Positions 35,863 through 44,973 of a stretch of DNA of 64,000 nucleotides are shown here, piece by piece (within the stretch, counting starts at the first letter, position 1; the number at the start of each line of letters is the position of its first letter). Origin of the DNA: [Clostridium] symbiosum (GTDB lineage Bacteria > Bacillota > Clostridia > Lachnospirales > Lachnospiraceae); the NCBI GenBank assembly GCA_021769625.1, contig JAETSN010000001.1:158749-222748 (forward strand), read 5' to 3'. The notes under the pieces are model-generated. The model saw nothing but the letters and a program-made list of their open reading frames with translations, did not search any database and was not told the DNA's origin. The translations under genes and the position numbers were made by a program.

Positions 35863-37491
35863 ATGGGTAATTTTGGAATACTAAACTGGATCGTATTGCT
35901 CGTCTATTTCGGGGCAATGCTGTTTCTTGGAACAAGAGTGGGAAAGAGCAACAACAGCACAGAGTCCTATTTTCTGGGGAGCCGTAAGATTCCGTGGTGG
36001 GCGATCGGGCTGTCGGTGATGGCGACGCAGTGTTCGGCGGTATCGTTTATCGGTATGCCGGGCTGGGGTTACACCAGCGGGCTTATGAGGCTGACTTACA
36101 CGTTTCAGTTTCCGCTTGTCATGGTTATATTGATGGTGACTTTTGTGCCGTTTTTTTATAACACAAAGGTTGTGAGTATCTATGAATATCTGGAAAAGAG
36201 ATTTGGGTCGAAATCCAGAACGTTTATGTCGATCATATTCCTGCTCTCCCGCGGGCTGCAGACGGCGGTGGTACTGTTCGGACCGGCTCTGGCGCTGTCC
36301 ATGATCACCGGGCTCGATCCGAAGATCACAATCCTGATCATGGGTGTTTTCTCCATCGCCTACACGGTGTTCGGCGGTATCGCGGCGGTGATCTGGACGG
36401 ATGTTGTACAGATGTTCATCATCTGGCTGGGCGTGATCCTCGCCATTTTGATCCCGATTTTGACGGCTGACGGCGGGCTGGGCGCGATCGTGGGCAACGC
36501 GGTTTCCAACAACATGATCACGGGGCTGGACTTCAGTTTTTCACTGAAGAATCCGTATTCTTTCTGGGGCGGCTTACTCGGATCAGGATTTTTGTATATT
36601 ACATATCTCGGGACGGATCAGAGCCAGATCCAGCGTGTGCTGACGGCAAAGTCCATCCGTGAGACAAAGCTGTCCTTGTCCCTTGCCGGTTTTATCGTGC
36701 CGATTCAGACACTGTTGTTCCTGATAGCGGGTATCTGCCTGTTTACGGCGTTCGGCGGCCAGGCGTTTGAAAATTCGGATTATGTGATGCTGACATTTAT
36801 CACACAGTATCTGCCGGCCGGCATAGCGGGACTTGTCACGGCGGGCGTGTTTGCGGCGGGGATGTCCAGCGTGGACTCGGCGCTCAACGCGCTGGCTACG
36901 GTGGCGACCACGGACTTTTATAAGAAGTGGAAACCGGAAGCTGACGATGAACAGTGCCTGAAAGTTTCACGGTATATGACGCTGTTCTTTGGTATCTTTG
37001 CGACGGTTGCGGCGCTGTTCTTGGGCGGGCTCGGGAGCATACTGGATCTGATCAATGTGATCGGACCGTTATTCTATCCCTGTATGCTGAGCGCGTTTAC
37101 GCTGGCGGTGTTCTGTAAGAAGGGCAATGAGAAAGGCTGCATCACGGCGATCGTGACAGGGCTTGTGGTGGATGTGATCATGTGGAAATGCACGGATATC
37201 GGTTCTCTGTGGTGGAACTTCTTCGGGTTTGTTGTCGCTTTCGCGGCAGGCTACATTGTGAGCATCCTGACAAATAAAGAGAAACCCGCTGCGATCGGCG
37301 CGGATTTCGATTATGCGACGGCATCCGGAAGCGAGCTGACGATAGACCATGTGGTGAAGATGGCAGTGGCAGGCAAGATCAAAGAGAAGGACGAGGACGG
37401 CTATTATGTGGTTCCGGGCAAACTGGACAAGATCGGTTACGCGCTGATCGCGTTCTTTGTGGTGCAGTGTGTTGTGCTTGCGCTGATCTGA
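35863..37491 (+). CDS. Sodium:solute symporter (SSS family)
   Basis: 542 aa, about 13 spans. Sodium/substrate features: YFLGSRKIPWWAIGLSVMATQCSAVSFIG near the N-terminus (in parts) and TAGVFAAGMSSVDSALNALATV in the middle, a Na2-site Ser-rich stretch. Relatives carry sugars, sialic acid, inositol or proline. Position after the GH31 gene suggests it imports the glycoside or sugar that this enzyme processes (inference). SD AGAAGGAGATAAGAT. Confidence 0.9.
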   Translation: MGNFGILNWIVLLVYFGAMLFLGTRVGKSNNSTESYFLGSRKIPWWAIGLSVMATQCSAVSFIGMPGWGYTSGLMRLTYTFQFPLVMVILMVTFVPFFYNTKVVSIYEYLEKRFGSKSRTFMSIIFLLSRGLQTAVVLFGPALALSMITGLDPKITILIMGVFSIAYTVFGGIAAVIWTDVVQMFIIWLGVILAILIPILTADGGLGAIVGNAVSNNMITGLDFSFSLKNPYSFWGGLLGSGFLYITYLGTDQSQIQRVLTAKSIRETKLSLSLAGFIVPIQTLLFLIAGICLFTAFGGQAFENSDYVMLTFITQYLPAGIAGLVTAGVFAAGMSSVDSALNALATVATTDFYKKWKPEADDEQCLKVSRYMTLFFGIFATVAALFLGGLGSILDLINVIGPLFYPCMLSAFTLAVFCKKGNEKGCITAIVTGLVVDVIMWKCTDIGSLWWNFFGFVVAFAAGYIVSILTNKEKPAAIGADFDYATASGSELTIDHVVKMAVAGKIKEKDEDGYYVVPGKLDKIGYALIAFFVVQCVVLALI

Positions 37492-37689
37492 AGCTGACGG
37501 AGCTGAGGAAAGAGATTTGATATAACAGTCGGCGGCGGTTGGGCATTGCGTCGGACCGCCGCGGGCGGCTGCAGAAAAGGGCGGGAAGGCGGCACAGAAG
37601 CAGTGCGGTGTTTGCCGGATGCAGTCCGAGCTGCCGGTGTAAAGGCAGTGCGGTCGATAATAAAAATGAAGGTAGAGACGGAGGCAGGT

Positions 37690-38244
37690 ATGGAAATAGC
37701 ATGCATAAGCCATAAAGAGACAGTGAACGCGCGGGACATTCTGGCGGATTTTCTGAAAAGCTTTGCGGCGGTGACAAAATACGGGAGAACCGTGATATAT
37801 GAAGGGGAGGATTACTATCTGCCCTATTATCTGTTGACCTGTCAGATAGAGGAGACAGGTGAGAGATACGGTTTTCTTGCGGGTATTCTGTGTGAAGATA
37901 TCTCGATCTTTAAGATGGGGGAAGATGCGGACATTGAAGAAAGCCTGCGGGAAGCCCCAGAAGCCTATATACTGCAGGGAGAAAAGCAAAGAGAGGCAGT
38001 CAGGGAGGAAATTTCCCGCAAGATAAAGCTGAACAAAAGGCTGCGGAAGATGTCGATGCGTTATCACATGAGAGAACTTTCTCTGGAGATGGTTTATTTA
38101 AAGGAGAAGGCTTTCTATGTGAAGGGAAAGAGCACGTACCTGTTTCTGGTGGATGATTTTCTGAGAAAGGTGGATTTTAAACATCTTGAGGCAGTGGAAA
38201 AAAGATTTGTGGAAAACTGCAGGCTGCAGGCGGATGCTGTGTAG
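37690..38244 (+). CDS. Uncharacterised protein, 184 aa
   Basis: No family recognised. I take ATG 37690 (MEIACISHKETVNARDIL) because GAGG lies five bases before it; longer frames run through low-complexity GC-rich sequence. It is soluble, with no signal or membrane span. The C-terminal half is basic and helical (REEISRKIKLNKRLRKMSMRYHMRELSLEM, in parts). It follows the symporter by about 200 bp and is closed by a terminator. Function unknown. Confidence 0.6.
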   Translation: MEIACISHKETVNARDILADFLKSFAAVTKYGRTVIYEGEDYYLPYYLLTCQIEETGERYGFLAGILCEDISIFKMGEDADIEESLREAPEAYILQGEKQREAVREEISRKIKLNKRLRKMSMRYHMRELSLEMVYLKEKAFYVKGKSTYLFLVDDFLRKVDFKHLEAVEKRFVENCRLQADAV

Positions 38245-38293
38245 AGATAAGCGGCTTCGGACATCACTGTCATATAAATAAGATAACCATAAG

Positions 38294-38330
38294 GAGTGGA
38301 GTATGTAGGAATACATATTCTGCTCTTTTT
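38294..38330 (+). terminator. Terminator before the glycyl-radical island
   Basis: GAGTGGAGTATGT pairs fully (with G-U pairs) with ACATATTCTGCTC, followed by TTTTT. It separates the GC-richer GH31 region from the A/T-rich block to the right. Confidence 0.8.
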
Positions 38331-38667
38331 ATATGTGCACGGGTGCGGAGAGGAAAGATGCAGTATGCCCACAGCGGCGGGCTGAAGAATCTTTTCCGTT
38401 GCATTATCCGATTATTTTGGAATTCCTGATATCTTTTCTGTGAATTTAAAAAAAAGAGAAAATTCGTTGCAGAACAGATCAAATCAGGTTAAAAAATTAT
38501 AAAAAACAAACCATAAAAGTAAATTTACATTATTCGAGCCCATTGTTAGAATTATTGTACAAAATGAATAACGTATATGTAAAAACAGTAAAATAATTAT
38601 GCATAATTATAAAGTAACTTACAATTCCCGGATAACGGGAGACACAAAAAGAAAACGGAGGATTCAC
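38331..38667. other. A/T-rich intergenic region upstream of the binding-protein gene
   Basis: No gene. It is markedly A/T-rich from about 38450. A possible promoter is TTACAT (38525-38530), 16 bases, TAGAAT (38547-38552), about 115 bases before the start. The site where the local YesN regulator binds should lie here, but I see no clear direct repeat that I would call. Confidence 0.4.
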
Positions 38668-39804
38668 ATGAAAAAAATGAAAAAAGTAATTGGTCTACTG
38701 TTAACTGCAACTATGGCTGCTTCCCTGATAACAGGCTGTGGCTCATCGAGTCAGAATAATGTGGAACAGGGGCAGACAGAGACTGCGGAAGATAACACAG
38801 AAAAAATTGCAGAAGAAGCGGTTACAGAGGCGGCTAAGGAGGCGGACCTCAGTGGTGACAAAATTACAATTGGATGGGCGATGGCATACTTTGATCATCC
38901 GGTTTATCAGCTGCTGATGCAGGGAGCGCAGGAAGTGGCAGATGGATTAGATAATTGCGAATTGATTTTTGCAGATGGCAAGAATGACGCAACAACACAG
39001 GCTTCACAGATTGATACTTTTATTGCTCAGGGAGTGGATGCGATTATTTTAACGGCCGCAGTATCAGATCCTATGCTTCCATCTATTAAGAAGGTAAATG
39101 ATGCAGGGATTCCGCTGATCATTGTAGACCGTCGTATTCTGAAGCAGGGACAGGATGTGACCTGGGAATGCTATGTAACCTGGGATATGGTTCTTTCCGG
39201 AACACAGGGTGCGGAACAGACGATTGAGGCTTTAGGTGGAGCAGGAAATGCAAAGGGTAAAGTTGTTGTAGTAGAAGGAACAGCAGGTGCAGGATCAACG
39301 ATTGATCGTGGTGGAGCTTATTACTCTAAACTGGAAGAAGAGCCGGGGATTGAAGTGATCTATAAAGTGGATGGGGATTTTGATCGGACAAAAGGTATGG
39401 AAGTAACAGAAACCATTCTTCAGAGATATCCAAATGAAGGCGATTTTGACGTAATTTATTACATGAATGATGAGATGGCATTGGGTGGTCTTCAGGCAAT
39501 AGAGGCAGCCGGACGTTTAGGTGAGTTCCAGATTATCAGTGTGGACGGGGAAAAAGAAGCATTGGATGCTGTGCGGGCAGGAAAAATTAATTATGAAGTA
39601 ATGTTTAAGCCGGATGAGCAGGCGGTTGCCGTAGATGTGGCTTATCAGATCGCCAAAGGAGAAACGGTGGATTATAGCCAGATCCAGTATAAAGGAACAC
39701 CGATTGAAGTTACGGAAACAGATGATGGGTTTACCTGGATTCGTCCTACCTGCTATAAAATTGATCAGACGAATTGTGAAGAACCGGAATTTCAGGGATG
39801 GTAA
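38668..39804 (+). CDS. Sugar-type ABC transporter substrate-binding lipoprotein
   Basis: 378 aa from ATG 38668 (MKKMKKVIGLLLTATMAAS) after ACGGAGG. Signal peptide with lipobox LITGC, then an acidic linker, then a RbsB-like type I periplasmic binding fold (ITIGWAMAYFDHPVYQLLMQG, GVDAIILTAAVSDPML, IPLIIVDRR). It captures a small sugar or polyol outside and delivers it to the permeases at 44957 and 45946. First gene of the glycyl-radical locus. Confidence 0.93.
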   Translation: MKKMKKVIGLLLTATMAASLITGCGSSSQNNVEQGQTETAEDNTEKIAEEAVTEAAKEADLSGDKITIGWAMAYFDHPVYQLLMQGAQEVADGLDNCELIFADGKNDATTQASQIDTFIAQGVDAIILTAAVSDPMLPSIKKVNDAGIPLIIVDRRILKQGQDVTWECYVTWDMVLSGTQGAEQTIEALGGAGNAKGKVVVVEGTAGAGSTIDRGGAYYSKLEEEPGIEVIYKVDGDFDRTKGMEVTETILQRYPNEGDFDVIYYMNDEMALGGLQAIEAAGRLGEFQIISVDGEKEALDAVRAGKINYEVMFKPDEQAVAVDVAYQIAKGETVDYSQIQYKGTPIEVTETDDGFTWIRPTCYKIDQTNCEEPEFQGW

Positions 39805-39831
39805 TGAGAAATATACTATGGAGGAAATAAA

Positions 39832-42087
39832 ATGGATCAGTGTCTCGAAAAAGAACCTTTTCATTTTCAATTGTATCAGGCGCCTGTACGCACAGAACGG
39901 ATTGATAGGTTGTATCAATACGTAGGAGCTTCAAAAGTGGGAATGTGCATGGAAAGGGGACGGATCATTACAGAGGTTTACCAGAAGAATCGTGATCTGC
40001 CACCAATTCGATTAAGGGCGGCAGCATTAAAAGAAATTTTAAATAATATGTCAATTTATATTTTGCCGGGCAGTCTTCTGGCAGGCAATCAGGCGAGTAA
40101 ACCTAATTATGCTCCGCTGTTTCCGGAATATGCTGTAGATTTTCTGGAAGAAGAGTTTATTTTTGGAAGACCATATTTTCCAGATGAGCGTCCGGCAGAC
40201 AGGATTGAGTATCAGAGAAATGATATGCCGGAACTGAAGGAAATGATTCAATTTTGGAAAGGCAATACACATAAGGACCGTTTATATGCAAATCTTCCGC
40301 CGGAGGCAATTTCTGCACAGGACGATGTAGGGGCGGTAAATATTGTGAATTTTATGCATGGCGGTTGCGGTCATCTCACACCTCCATGGCCGTGGCTTTT
40401 CCGGAATGGTTTAAAAGAAATCATTCGGATTTGCGAAGATAATTTGGAAAAATTGGAGACATGGACAATAGAGGGAATAGAGAAACGACGTTTTTATCTG
40501 GCGGCAAAAATGGTATGTGAGGCGTTGATCGACTACGCACATCGTTATCACAGGTTGGCGGCAGAGCTGGCAGAAAAAGAAGAAGATCCGAAACGGAAAG
40601 CAGAACTGAAAGAACTTTCCAGAATATGTAAGAAAGTTCCGGAAAATCCGGCAGAAACTTTCCATGAGGCGTTGCAGTTTATGACTTTTGTTCAGTTTGG
40701 AATACAGATTGAGGATAATGCACAGGGAATCAGTCCGGGACGTTTTGATCAGGTAATGATATCTTATTATCGAAAAGATCTGGAGGAAGGACGATTGACA
40801 AAAGATCAGGCAGTAGAATTAGTTGAGAACTTTTTTGTGCTGCTTTCTACGGTGGAGAGAATGCGTTCCTGGGATGATACCGCATATTTTAGGGGAAAGC
40901 CTATTTTCCAGAATCTTACAACGGGCGGAATCGATCCAGCAACCGGAGAGGATGCAACAAATGAATTATCCTACATTATTATGGACTGTATTGCTAATAC
41001 AAGAACGCTTCAGCCTTCACATTATGTGCGTTGGCATAAAAATACGCCGGAGGCGTTTAAACTGAAAATCGCGGAGACCATTCGCTTGGGAACCGGTTTT
41101 CCGGCGGTGGCAAATGATGATTTGTACATACCGGCAATGATGAACCGTGGATATAGCAAAGAAGATGCTTCAGACTACTGTATCGTGGGCTGTGCAGAGC
41201 CCGGTGTGGCTGGTCTGAGAGGGGGGAGAACAGGAGCAGCTTGGTTCTGTCTGGCAAAAATTTTGGAAGTATCCCTATATAATGGATGGGATCCAAGAAG
41301 TGGCGTAACCCTACATAAGAATAGTAATGGAAAAGATCTGGCTACATTTGAAAGTTTTGATGAAGTCTGGGATGCTTTTATGGATCAAATGAGATATTAC
41401 GCTAAAATCCATGCCATTATGGATAATACTACCGACCGGCTGTGGGAAGAATATATGGAAGAACCCCTTACTTCAGTTATGGGATGTACTAACACCGTTT
41501 TGGAAAGAGGAAAATCTATTAAAAAGGGGGGCGCAAAGTACGATTTTACCGGTAATGAAACGATAGGAACAGCAAATACCGGGAATAGCCTTTATGCAAT
41601 CAAGACATTAGTATTTGATGAGAAAAAATTGACCGGTGAACAATTAAAACATGCACTTTTAACAAATTTCCAGGATATGGAAACAACCCCCACAGGGCCA
41701 CAGATCCAGCAGCTTTGCCTTCATGTTCCAAAATATGGAAATGATTTGGAGGAGGTAGACATGATGGTGAGCCAGGTGTTGGAATCTGTCTGCGAAGAAC
41801 TTCCCAAATATAAAAATACCCGTTACGGAAGGGGACCGATTGGAGGTATTTTTCAGGCATCGACAACTACGGTTTCTTCCAATACGCCTTTTGGGCTATT
41901 GACAGGCTCTTTACCGGACGGAAGGGAGGGTGGAATATCGCTTTCCGATGGACAGTCTCCGATGAGAGGTACAGACAGCAAAGGACCGACCGCTGCGGTG
42001 CAATCTGTATCAAAATGTAAAAATATTATTTTGTCGGAAGGCTCACTTTATAACTTAAAGCTTTTGCCTCAGGATTTAAAAGACTGA
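39832..42087 (+). CDS. Glycyl radical enzyme, catalytic body lacking the radical domain
   Basis: 751 aa, PFL/dehydratase-type GRE barrel. Catalytic Cys454 and Glu456 lie in VGCAEPG, the Cys-x-Glu pattern of diol-dehydratase, CutC and HPAD-type enzymes; HGGCGH is at 177-181. It stops at YNLKLLPQDLKD without the usual C-terminal RVxGYSA loop. That loop is the next gene, 38 bases on. Body plus small protein total 829 residues, a normal GRE length. It should act on the compound imported by the adjacent ABC system; likely a C-O, C-C or C-N cleavage, substrate unknown. SD ATGGAGGAAATAAA. Confidence 0.9.
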   Translation: MDQCLEKEPFHFQLYQAPVRTERIDRLYQYVGASKVGMCMERGRIITEVYQKNRDLPPIRLRAAALKEILNNMSIYILPGSLLAGNQASKPNYAPLFPEYAVDFLEEEFIFGRPYFPDERPADRIEYQRNDMPELKEMIQFWKGNTHKDRLYANLPPEAISAQDDVGAVNIVNFMHGGCGHLTPPWPWLFRNGLKEIIRICEDNLEKLETWTIEGIEKRRFYLAAKMVCEALIDYAHRYHRLAAELAEKEEDPKRKAELKELSRICKKVPENPAETFHEALQFMTFVQFGIQIEDNAQGISPGRFDQVMISYYRKDLEEGRLTKDQAVELVENFFVLLSTVERMRSWDDTAYFRGKPIFQNLTTGGIDPATGEDATNELSYIIMDCIANTRTLQPSHYVRWHKNTPEAFKLKIAETIRLGTGFPAVANDDLYIPAMMNRGYSKEDASDYCIVGCAEPGVAGLRGGRTGAAWFCLAKILEVSLYNGWDPRSGVTLHKNSNGKDLATFESFDEVWDAFMDQMRYYAKIHAIMDNTTDRLWEEYMEEPLTSVMGCTNTVLERGKSIKKGGAKYDFTGNETIGTANTGNSLYAIKTLVFDEKKLTGEQLKHALLTNFQDMETTPTGPQIQQLCLHVPKYGNDLEEVDMMVSQVLESVCEELPKYKNTRYGRGPIGGIFQASTTTVSSNTPFGLLTGSLPDGREGGISLSDGQSPMRGTDSKGPTAAVQSVSKCKNIILSEGSLYNLKLLPQDLKD

Positions 42088-42125
42088 TATAACGAGGCGG
42101 TTGGAGAAGGAAGGAGGGAAAGAGA

Positions 42126-42362
42126 GTGGAACAAAATGCAGGATTATTTCGTCTGGTCAATTTGATCGATTATTATTTTTCGCTGGGAGGCATGCAGATG
42201 CAGTTTAATGTGGTAAGTCGGGATACTTTGCTCAGGGCACAGCAGGATCCGGCGAAATATCAGAATTTAATTGTGCGGGTAGCCGGATATTCGGCATATT
42301 TTGTGAACCTGGAAAAGAAGGTGCAGCAGGATATTATTGAACGGACCGAAGAGAGGATTTAA
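42126..42362 (+). CDS. Separate glycyl-radical domain protein of the split GRE
   Basis: 78 aa, GTG start after AAGGAGGGAAAGAGA. It is the C-terminal GRE domain alone: LFRLVNLIDYYFSLGG, QFNVVSRDTLLRAQQDP, then RVAGYSAYF with the radical Gly54, and NLEKKVQQDIIERTEERI. It is in a different frame from the body, and the frame upstream of the GTG is non-homologous, so a simple frameshift does not explain it. By analogy with the stand-alone radical protein YfiD/GrcA, which repairs PFL, it would dock into the body and be activated by the neighbouring radical-SAM enzyme. Here it appears obligatory because the body lacks the domain. Confidence 0.88.
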   Translation: MEQNAGLFRLVNLIDYYFSLGGMQMQFNVVSRDTLLRAQQDPAKYQNLIVRVAGYSAYFVNLEKKVQQDIIERTEERI

Positions 42363-42401
42363 TTGTTTTACATAGAAATACTATATTGGTCCCGGAGTGG
42401 C

Positions 42402-42434
42402 AAGGGAGTCCGGCTTTCCGGATTCCCTTTTCTA
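42402..42434 (+). terminator. Intrinsic terminator/attenuator inside the GRE operon
   Basis: GGGAGTCCGG-CTTT-CCGGATTCCC with a TTTT tail. It lies between the radical-domain gene and the activase, so part of the transcripts may end here, making more enzyme than activase. Confidence 0.8.
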
Positions 42435-42483
42435 CGTTGAAAATATAGGAATAAGCAATTCTGGAGAAGGAGAAGGAATAAGT

Positions 42484-43434
42484 ATGGAGAAAAAACTGAC
42501 AGGGAAGATTTTTGACATACAACGCTGGAGTCTGCATGACGGACCGGGGATTCGGACGAATGTATTTTTCAAGGGATGTCCATTGAGATGTCAATGGTGC
42601 AGTAATCCGGAGTCTCAGGAAAGTTGTTTTGAACTGGCATTTTTTCAGGATAAATGTATCGGATGTAAAAGCTGCTTGAAAAATTGCCCGTATGGAGGTA
42701 TTCAGACGATTAATGAAACTTTAAAAATCGATGTTCAGATCTGTCGTCAACATTGTTATGAACAAAAGGGTGGGGGAGATTATTTTTTATGCAGTAAAGG
42801 ATGTTATGCGGAAGCTTTGGAGGTAATGGGCAAAGAAGTTACGGTAAAAGAGATTTTAGATGAAGTGATACGTGATAAAGGAATTTATCAAAGCAGTGGA
42901 GGGGGTCTTACGGTAACTGGAGGAGAGCCCTTTGCGCAGCCAATTTTTTTACGGGAACTTTTACAGGAAGCAAAAAAATGCGGGCTCCATACAGCAATAG
43001 AATCTTGTATGTATGCTGAATGGGAGCAGATAGAAGCTTGTCTTTCGGATATTGATTTTATATTTATGGATTTTAAGATTCTGGATGAAGAAAAACACCG
43101 TTTTTATACCGGGATTGGAACAGAAAAAATTCGGAACAATATGAAAAAGATATCATCTTATTGTGCAGATCATTCTCTGAAGTTTGCCATCAGAACGCCT
43201 GTTATTCCAGGAGTAAATGACAGCCCGGAAGAAATCGGGGGGATTGCAGACTGGATCAGGGAAAATTTAGAAGGAATTTCGGATTATCAGCTTCTTCCTT
43301 ATCATCGATTGGGAAGAGGAAAATATGCAAATATTCAAAAAATTTATCAATTGCCGGACGTGAAGGCGCCGGAAAAAGAAAAGATGTGGGAACTGGAAGC
43401 AGAGATAAGTAAAAGAGGATTTGGAAAACAATAA
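42484..43434 (+). CDS. Glycyl-radical enzyme activating enzyme (radical SAM)
   Basis: 316 aa from ATG 42484 (MEKKLTGKIFDIQRWSLHDG). Radical-SAM cluster CPLRCQWC (Cys32, 36, 39). A ferredoxin-like insert follows with CIGCKSCLKNC (Cys58, 61, 64, 68) and a second set (Cys87, 91, 103, 107), as in activases of dehydratase-type GREs. SAM-site GGLTVTGGEP. It abstracts the Gly hydrogen of the partner enzyme. The 9-residue longer or ATG 42397 frame runs through the terminator hairpin and is rejected as a start. Confidence 0.93.
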   Translation: MEKKLTGKIFDIQRWSLHDGPGIRTNVFFKGCPLRCQWCSNPESQESCFELAFFQDKCIGCKSCLKNCPYGGIQTINETLKIDVQICRQHCYEQKGGGDYFLCSKGCYAEALEVMGKEVTVKEILDEVIRDKGIYQSSGGGLTVTGGEPFAQPIFLRELLQEAKKCGLHTAIESCMYAEWEQIEACLSDIDFIFMDFKILDEEKHRFYTGIGTEKIRNNMKKISSYCADHSLKFAIRTPVIPGVNDSPEEIGGIADWIRENLEGISDYQLLPYHRLGRGKYANIQKIYQLPDVKAPEKEKMWELEAEISKRGFGKQ

Positions 43435-43452
43435 AAGAAAGGAAAGAAAACA

Positions 43453-44973
43453 GTGAGTGACAGTTATCTTCGCATGGTTAAGATCAGTAAATCCTTTCCG
43501 GGGGTAAAGGCGCTTTCACAGGTGGATCTGGAAGTTCGCCGCGGGGAGGTTCATGCCCTTTTGGGAGAAAATGGAGCAGGTAAGTCGACGCTGCTGAAAA
43601 TTCTTGCAGGTGCCTATACAAAAGATGAAGGTGAAATTTATATTGATGGAAAAAAAGTAGAAAAATTAACTCCTAAATTAGCGGAAGATCTGGGAATTTC
43701 GATTATTTATCAGGAGTTTACACTCTTACCCCATCTTAGTGTGGCAGAAAATATTTTTTTGGGACGACAGCCGCAGAAAAAAGCAGGATTGATAGATTGG
43801 AAAAAATGTTATGAAGAGAGTAAAACTCTTTTAAAACAGGTGGGACTGGATATCAATCCGAAAACACCGGTTTCCCAATTAAAAGTAGCTCAGCAGCAGA
43901 TGGTTGAAATTGCCAAGGCACTTTCAAAACAGGCACAATTGATTATTATGGATGAACCGAGTGCCGCTTTAACGCAGAAAGAAATAGAACATTTATTTGA
44001 TGTGATAGAGACGTTGAAAAAACGCGATGTATCAGTAATATATGTCTCCCATCATCTGGAAGAGATCAAAAGGATATGCGACAGGCTTACCGTTTTGAGG
44101 GATGGATGTTATGTAGGAGCAGCGCAGGTAAAAGATGTAGAAATTTCTGATATGATTCGAATGATGGTGGGGCGGGAACTGGCGGATATGTATCCGAAAG
44201 CGGAGGTGAGAATTGGAGATGCAGTGCTTAATGTCCGGCATCTTTCCACAAAAGATAAGCTTCAGGATATCAGCCTGACTGTCCATAAAGGAGAAATTCT
44301 GGGACTTGCCGGGTTAGTGGGAGCTGGCAGAACAGAATTTGCCAGGGCGGTATTCGGTGCAGATGATATTATATCTGGTGATATTGAGATTAATGGAAAA
44401 AAGGTAAAAATCCGAAACCCTAAAGATGCGATTCATTGTAAAGTGGGATTGGTACCAGAAGATCGGAAAAATCAGGGATTGGTTTTGATGATGGATGTAA
44501 AAGAAAATAATACCCTTGCAAATTTAAAAAAGCTGCAAAAATGGGGAAAATTAAATTTGAGAAAAGAAGTACAGGCGGCAGAAAATTACAGGGAGCTACT
44601 TCATATTGTTACTCCGGGAATTCATGAGACCGTTTCAAATCTTTCTGGTGGGAACCAACAAAAAGTTGTGCTGGGAAAATGGCTTTTTGCAGATTGCAGT
44701 CTGTTGATCATTGATGAACCTACCAGAGGAATTGATGTCGGAGCAAAAGTGGAAATCTATGAGCTTATTAAGGATCTGGTTGAAAAAGGGATGGGGATTC
44801 TCATTATTTCTTCGGAGATGCAGGAATTGATCGGTATTTGTGATCGAATTATGGTTATGTATGAGGGACAGATCAGTGGAGAGTTATGCCGTGAAGAATT
44901 CAAAGAAGAAACCATTATGGCGTATGCTGCCGGACAGAAAAGAGGGAGGGAATACCATGTGGAGAAAGGATAA
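43453..44973 (+). CDS. Sugar ABC transporter ATP-binding protein (RbsA/XylG type)
   Basis: 506 aa with two ATPase domains, as usual for RbsA-like proteins. Domain 1: Walker A GENGAGKST, signature LKVAQQQMVEIAKAL, Walker B LIIMDEPSAAL. Domain 2: degenerate P-loop GLVGAGRTEFARAV, signature LSGGNQQKVVLGKW, Walker B LIIDEPTRGIDVGAK. GTG start at 43453 after GAAAGGAAAG. It powers uptake with the permeases that follow. Confidence 0.94.
   Translation: MSDSYLRMVKISKSFPGVKALSQVDLEVRRGEVHALLGENGAGKSTLLKILAGAYTKDEGEIYIDGKKVEKLTPKLAEDLGISIIYQEFTLLPHLSVAENIFLGRQPQKKAGLIDWKKCYEESKTLLKQVGLDINPKTPVSQLKVAQQQMVEIAKALSKQAQLIIMDEPSAALTQKEIEHLFDVIETLKKRDVSVIYVSHHLEEIKRICDRLTVLRDGCYVGAAQVKDVEISDMIRMMVGRELADMYPKAEVRIGDAVLNVRHLSTKDKLQDISLTVHKGEILGLAGLVGAGRTEFARAVFGADDIISGDIEINGKKVKIRNPKDAIHCKVGLVPEDRKNQGLVLMMDVKENNTLANLKKLQKWGKLNLRKEVQAAENYRELLHIVTPGIHETVSNLSGGNQQKVVLGKWLFADCSLLIIDEPTRGIDVGAKVEIYELIKDLVEKGMGILIISSEMQELIGICDRIMVMYEGQISGELCREEFKEETIMAYAAGQKRGREYHVEKG

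Noticed and set aside
39832..42087. Pyruvate formate-lyase
   Set aside because: PFL has an adjacent Cys-Cys pair at the active site; here it is Cys-Ala-Glu as in dehydratase-type GREs, and the activase has extra Fe-S clusters.
42040..42180. Simple frameshift or stop codon breaking one ordinary GRE gene
   Set aside because: The small gene has its own strong SD and start, and the sequence in its frame upstream of the GTG is not GRE-like and meets TAA at 42090. The body also ends at a natural domain boundary. A more complex rearrangement cannot be excluded without reads.
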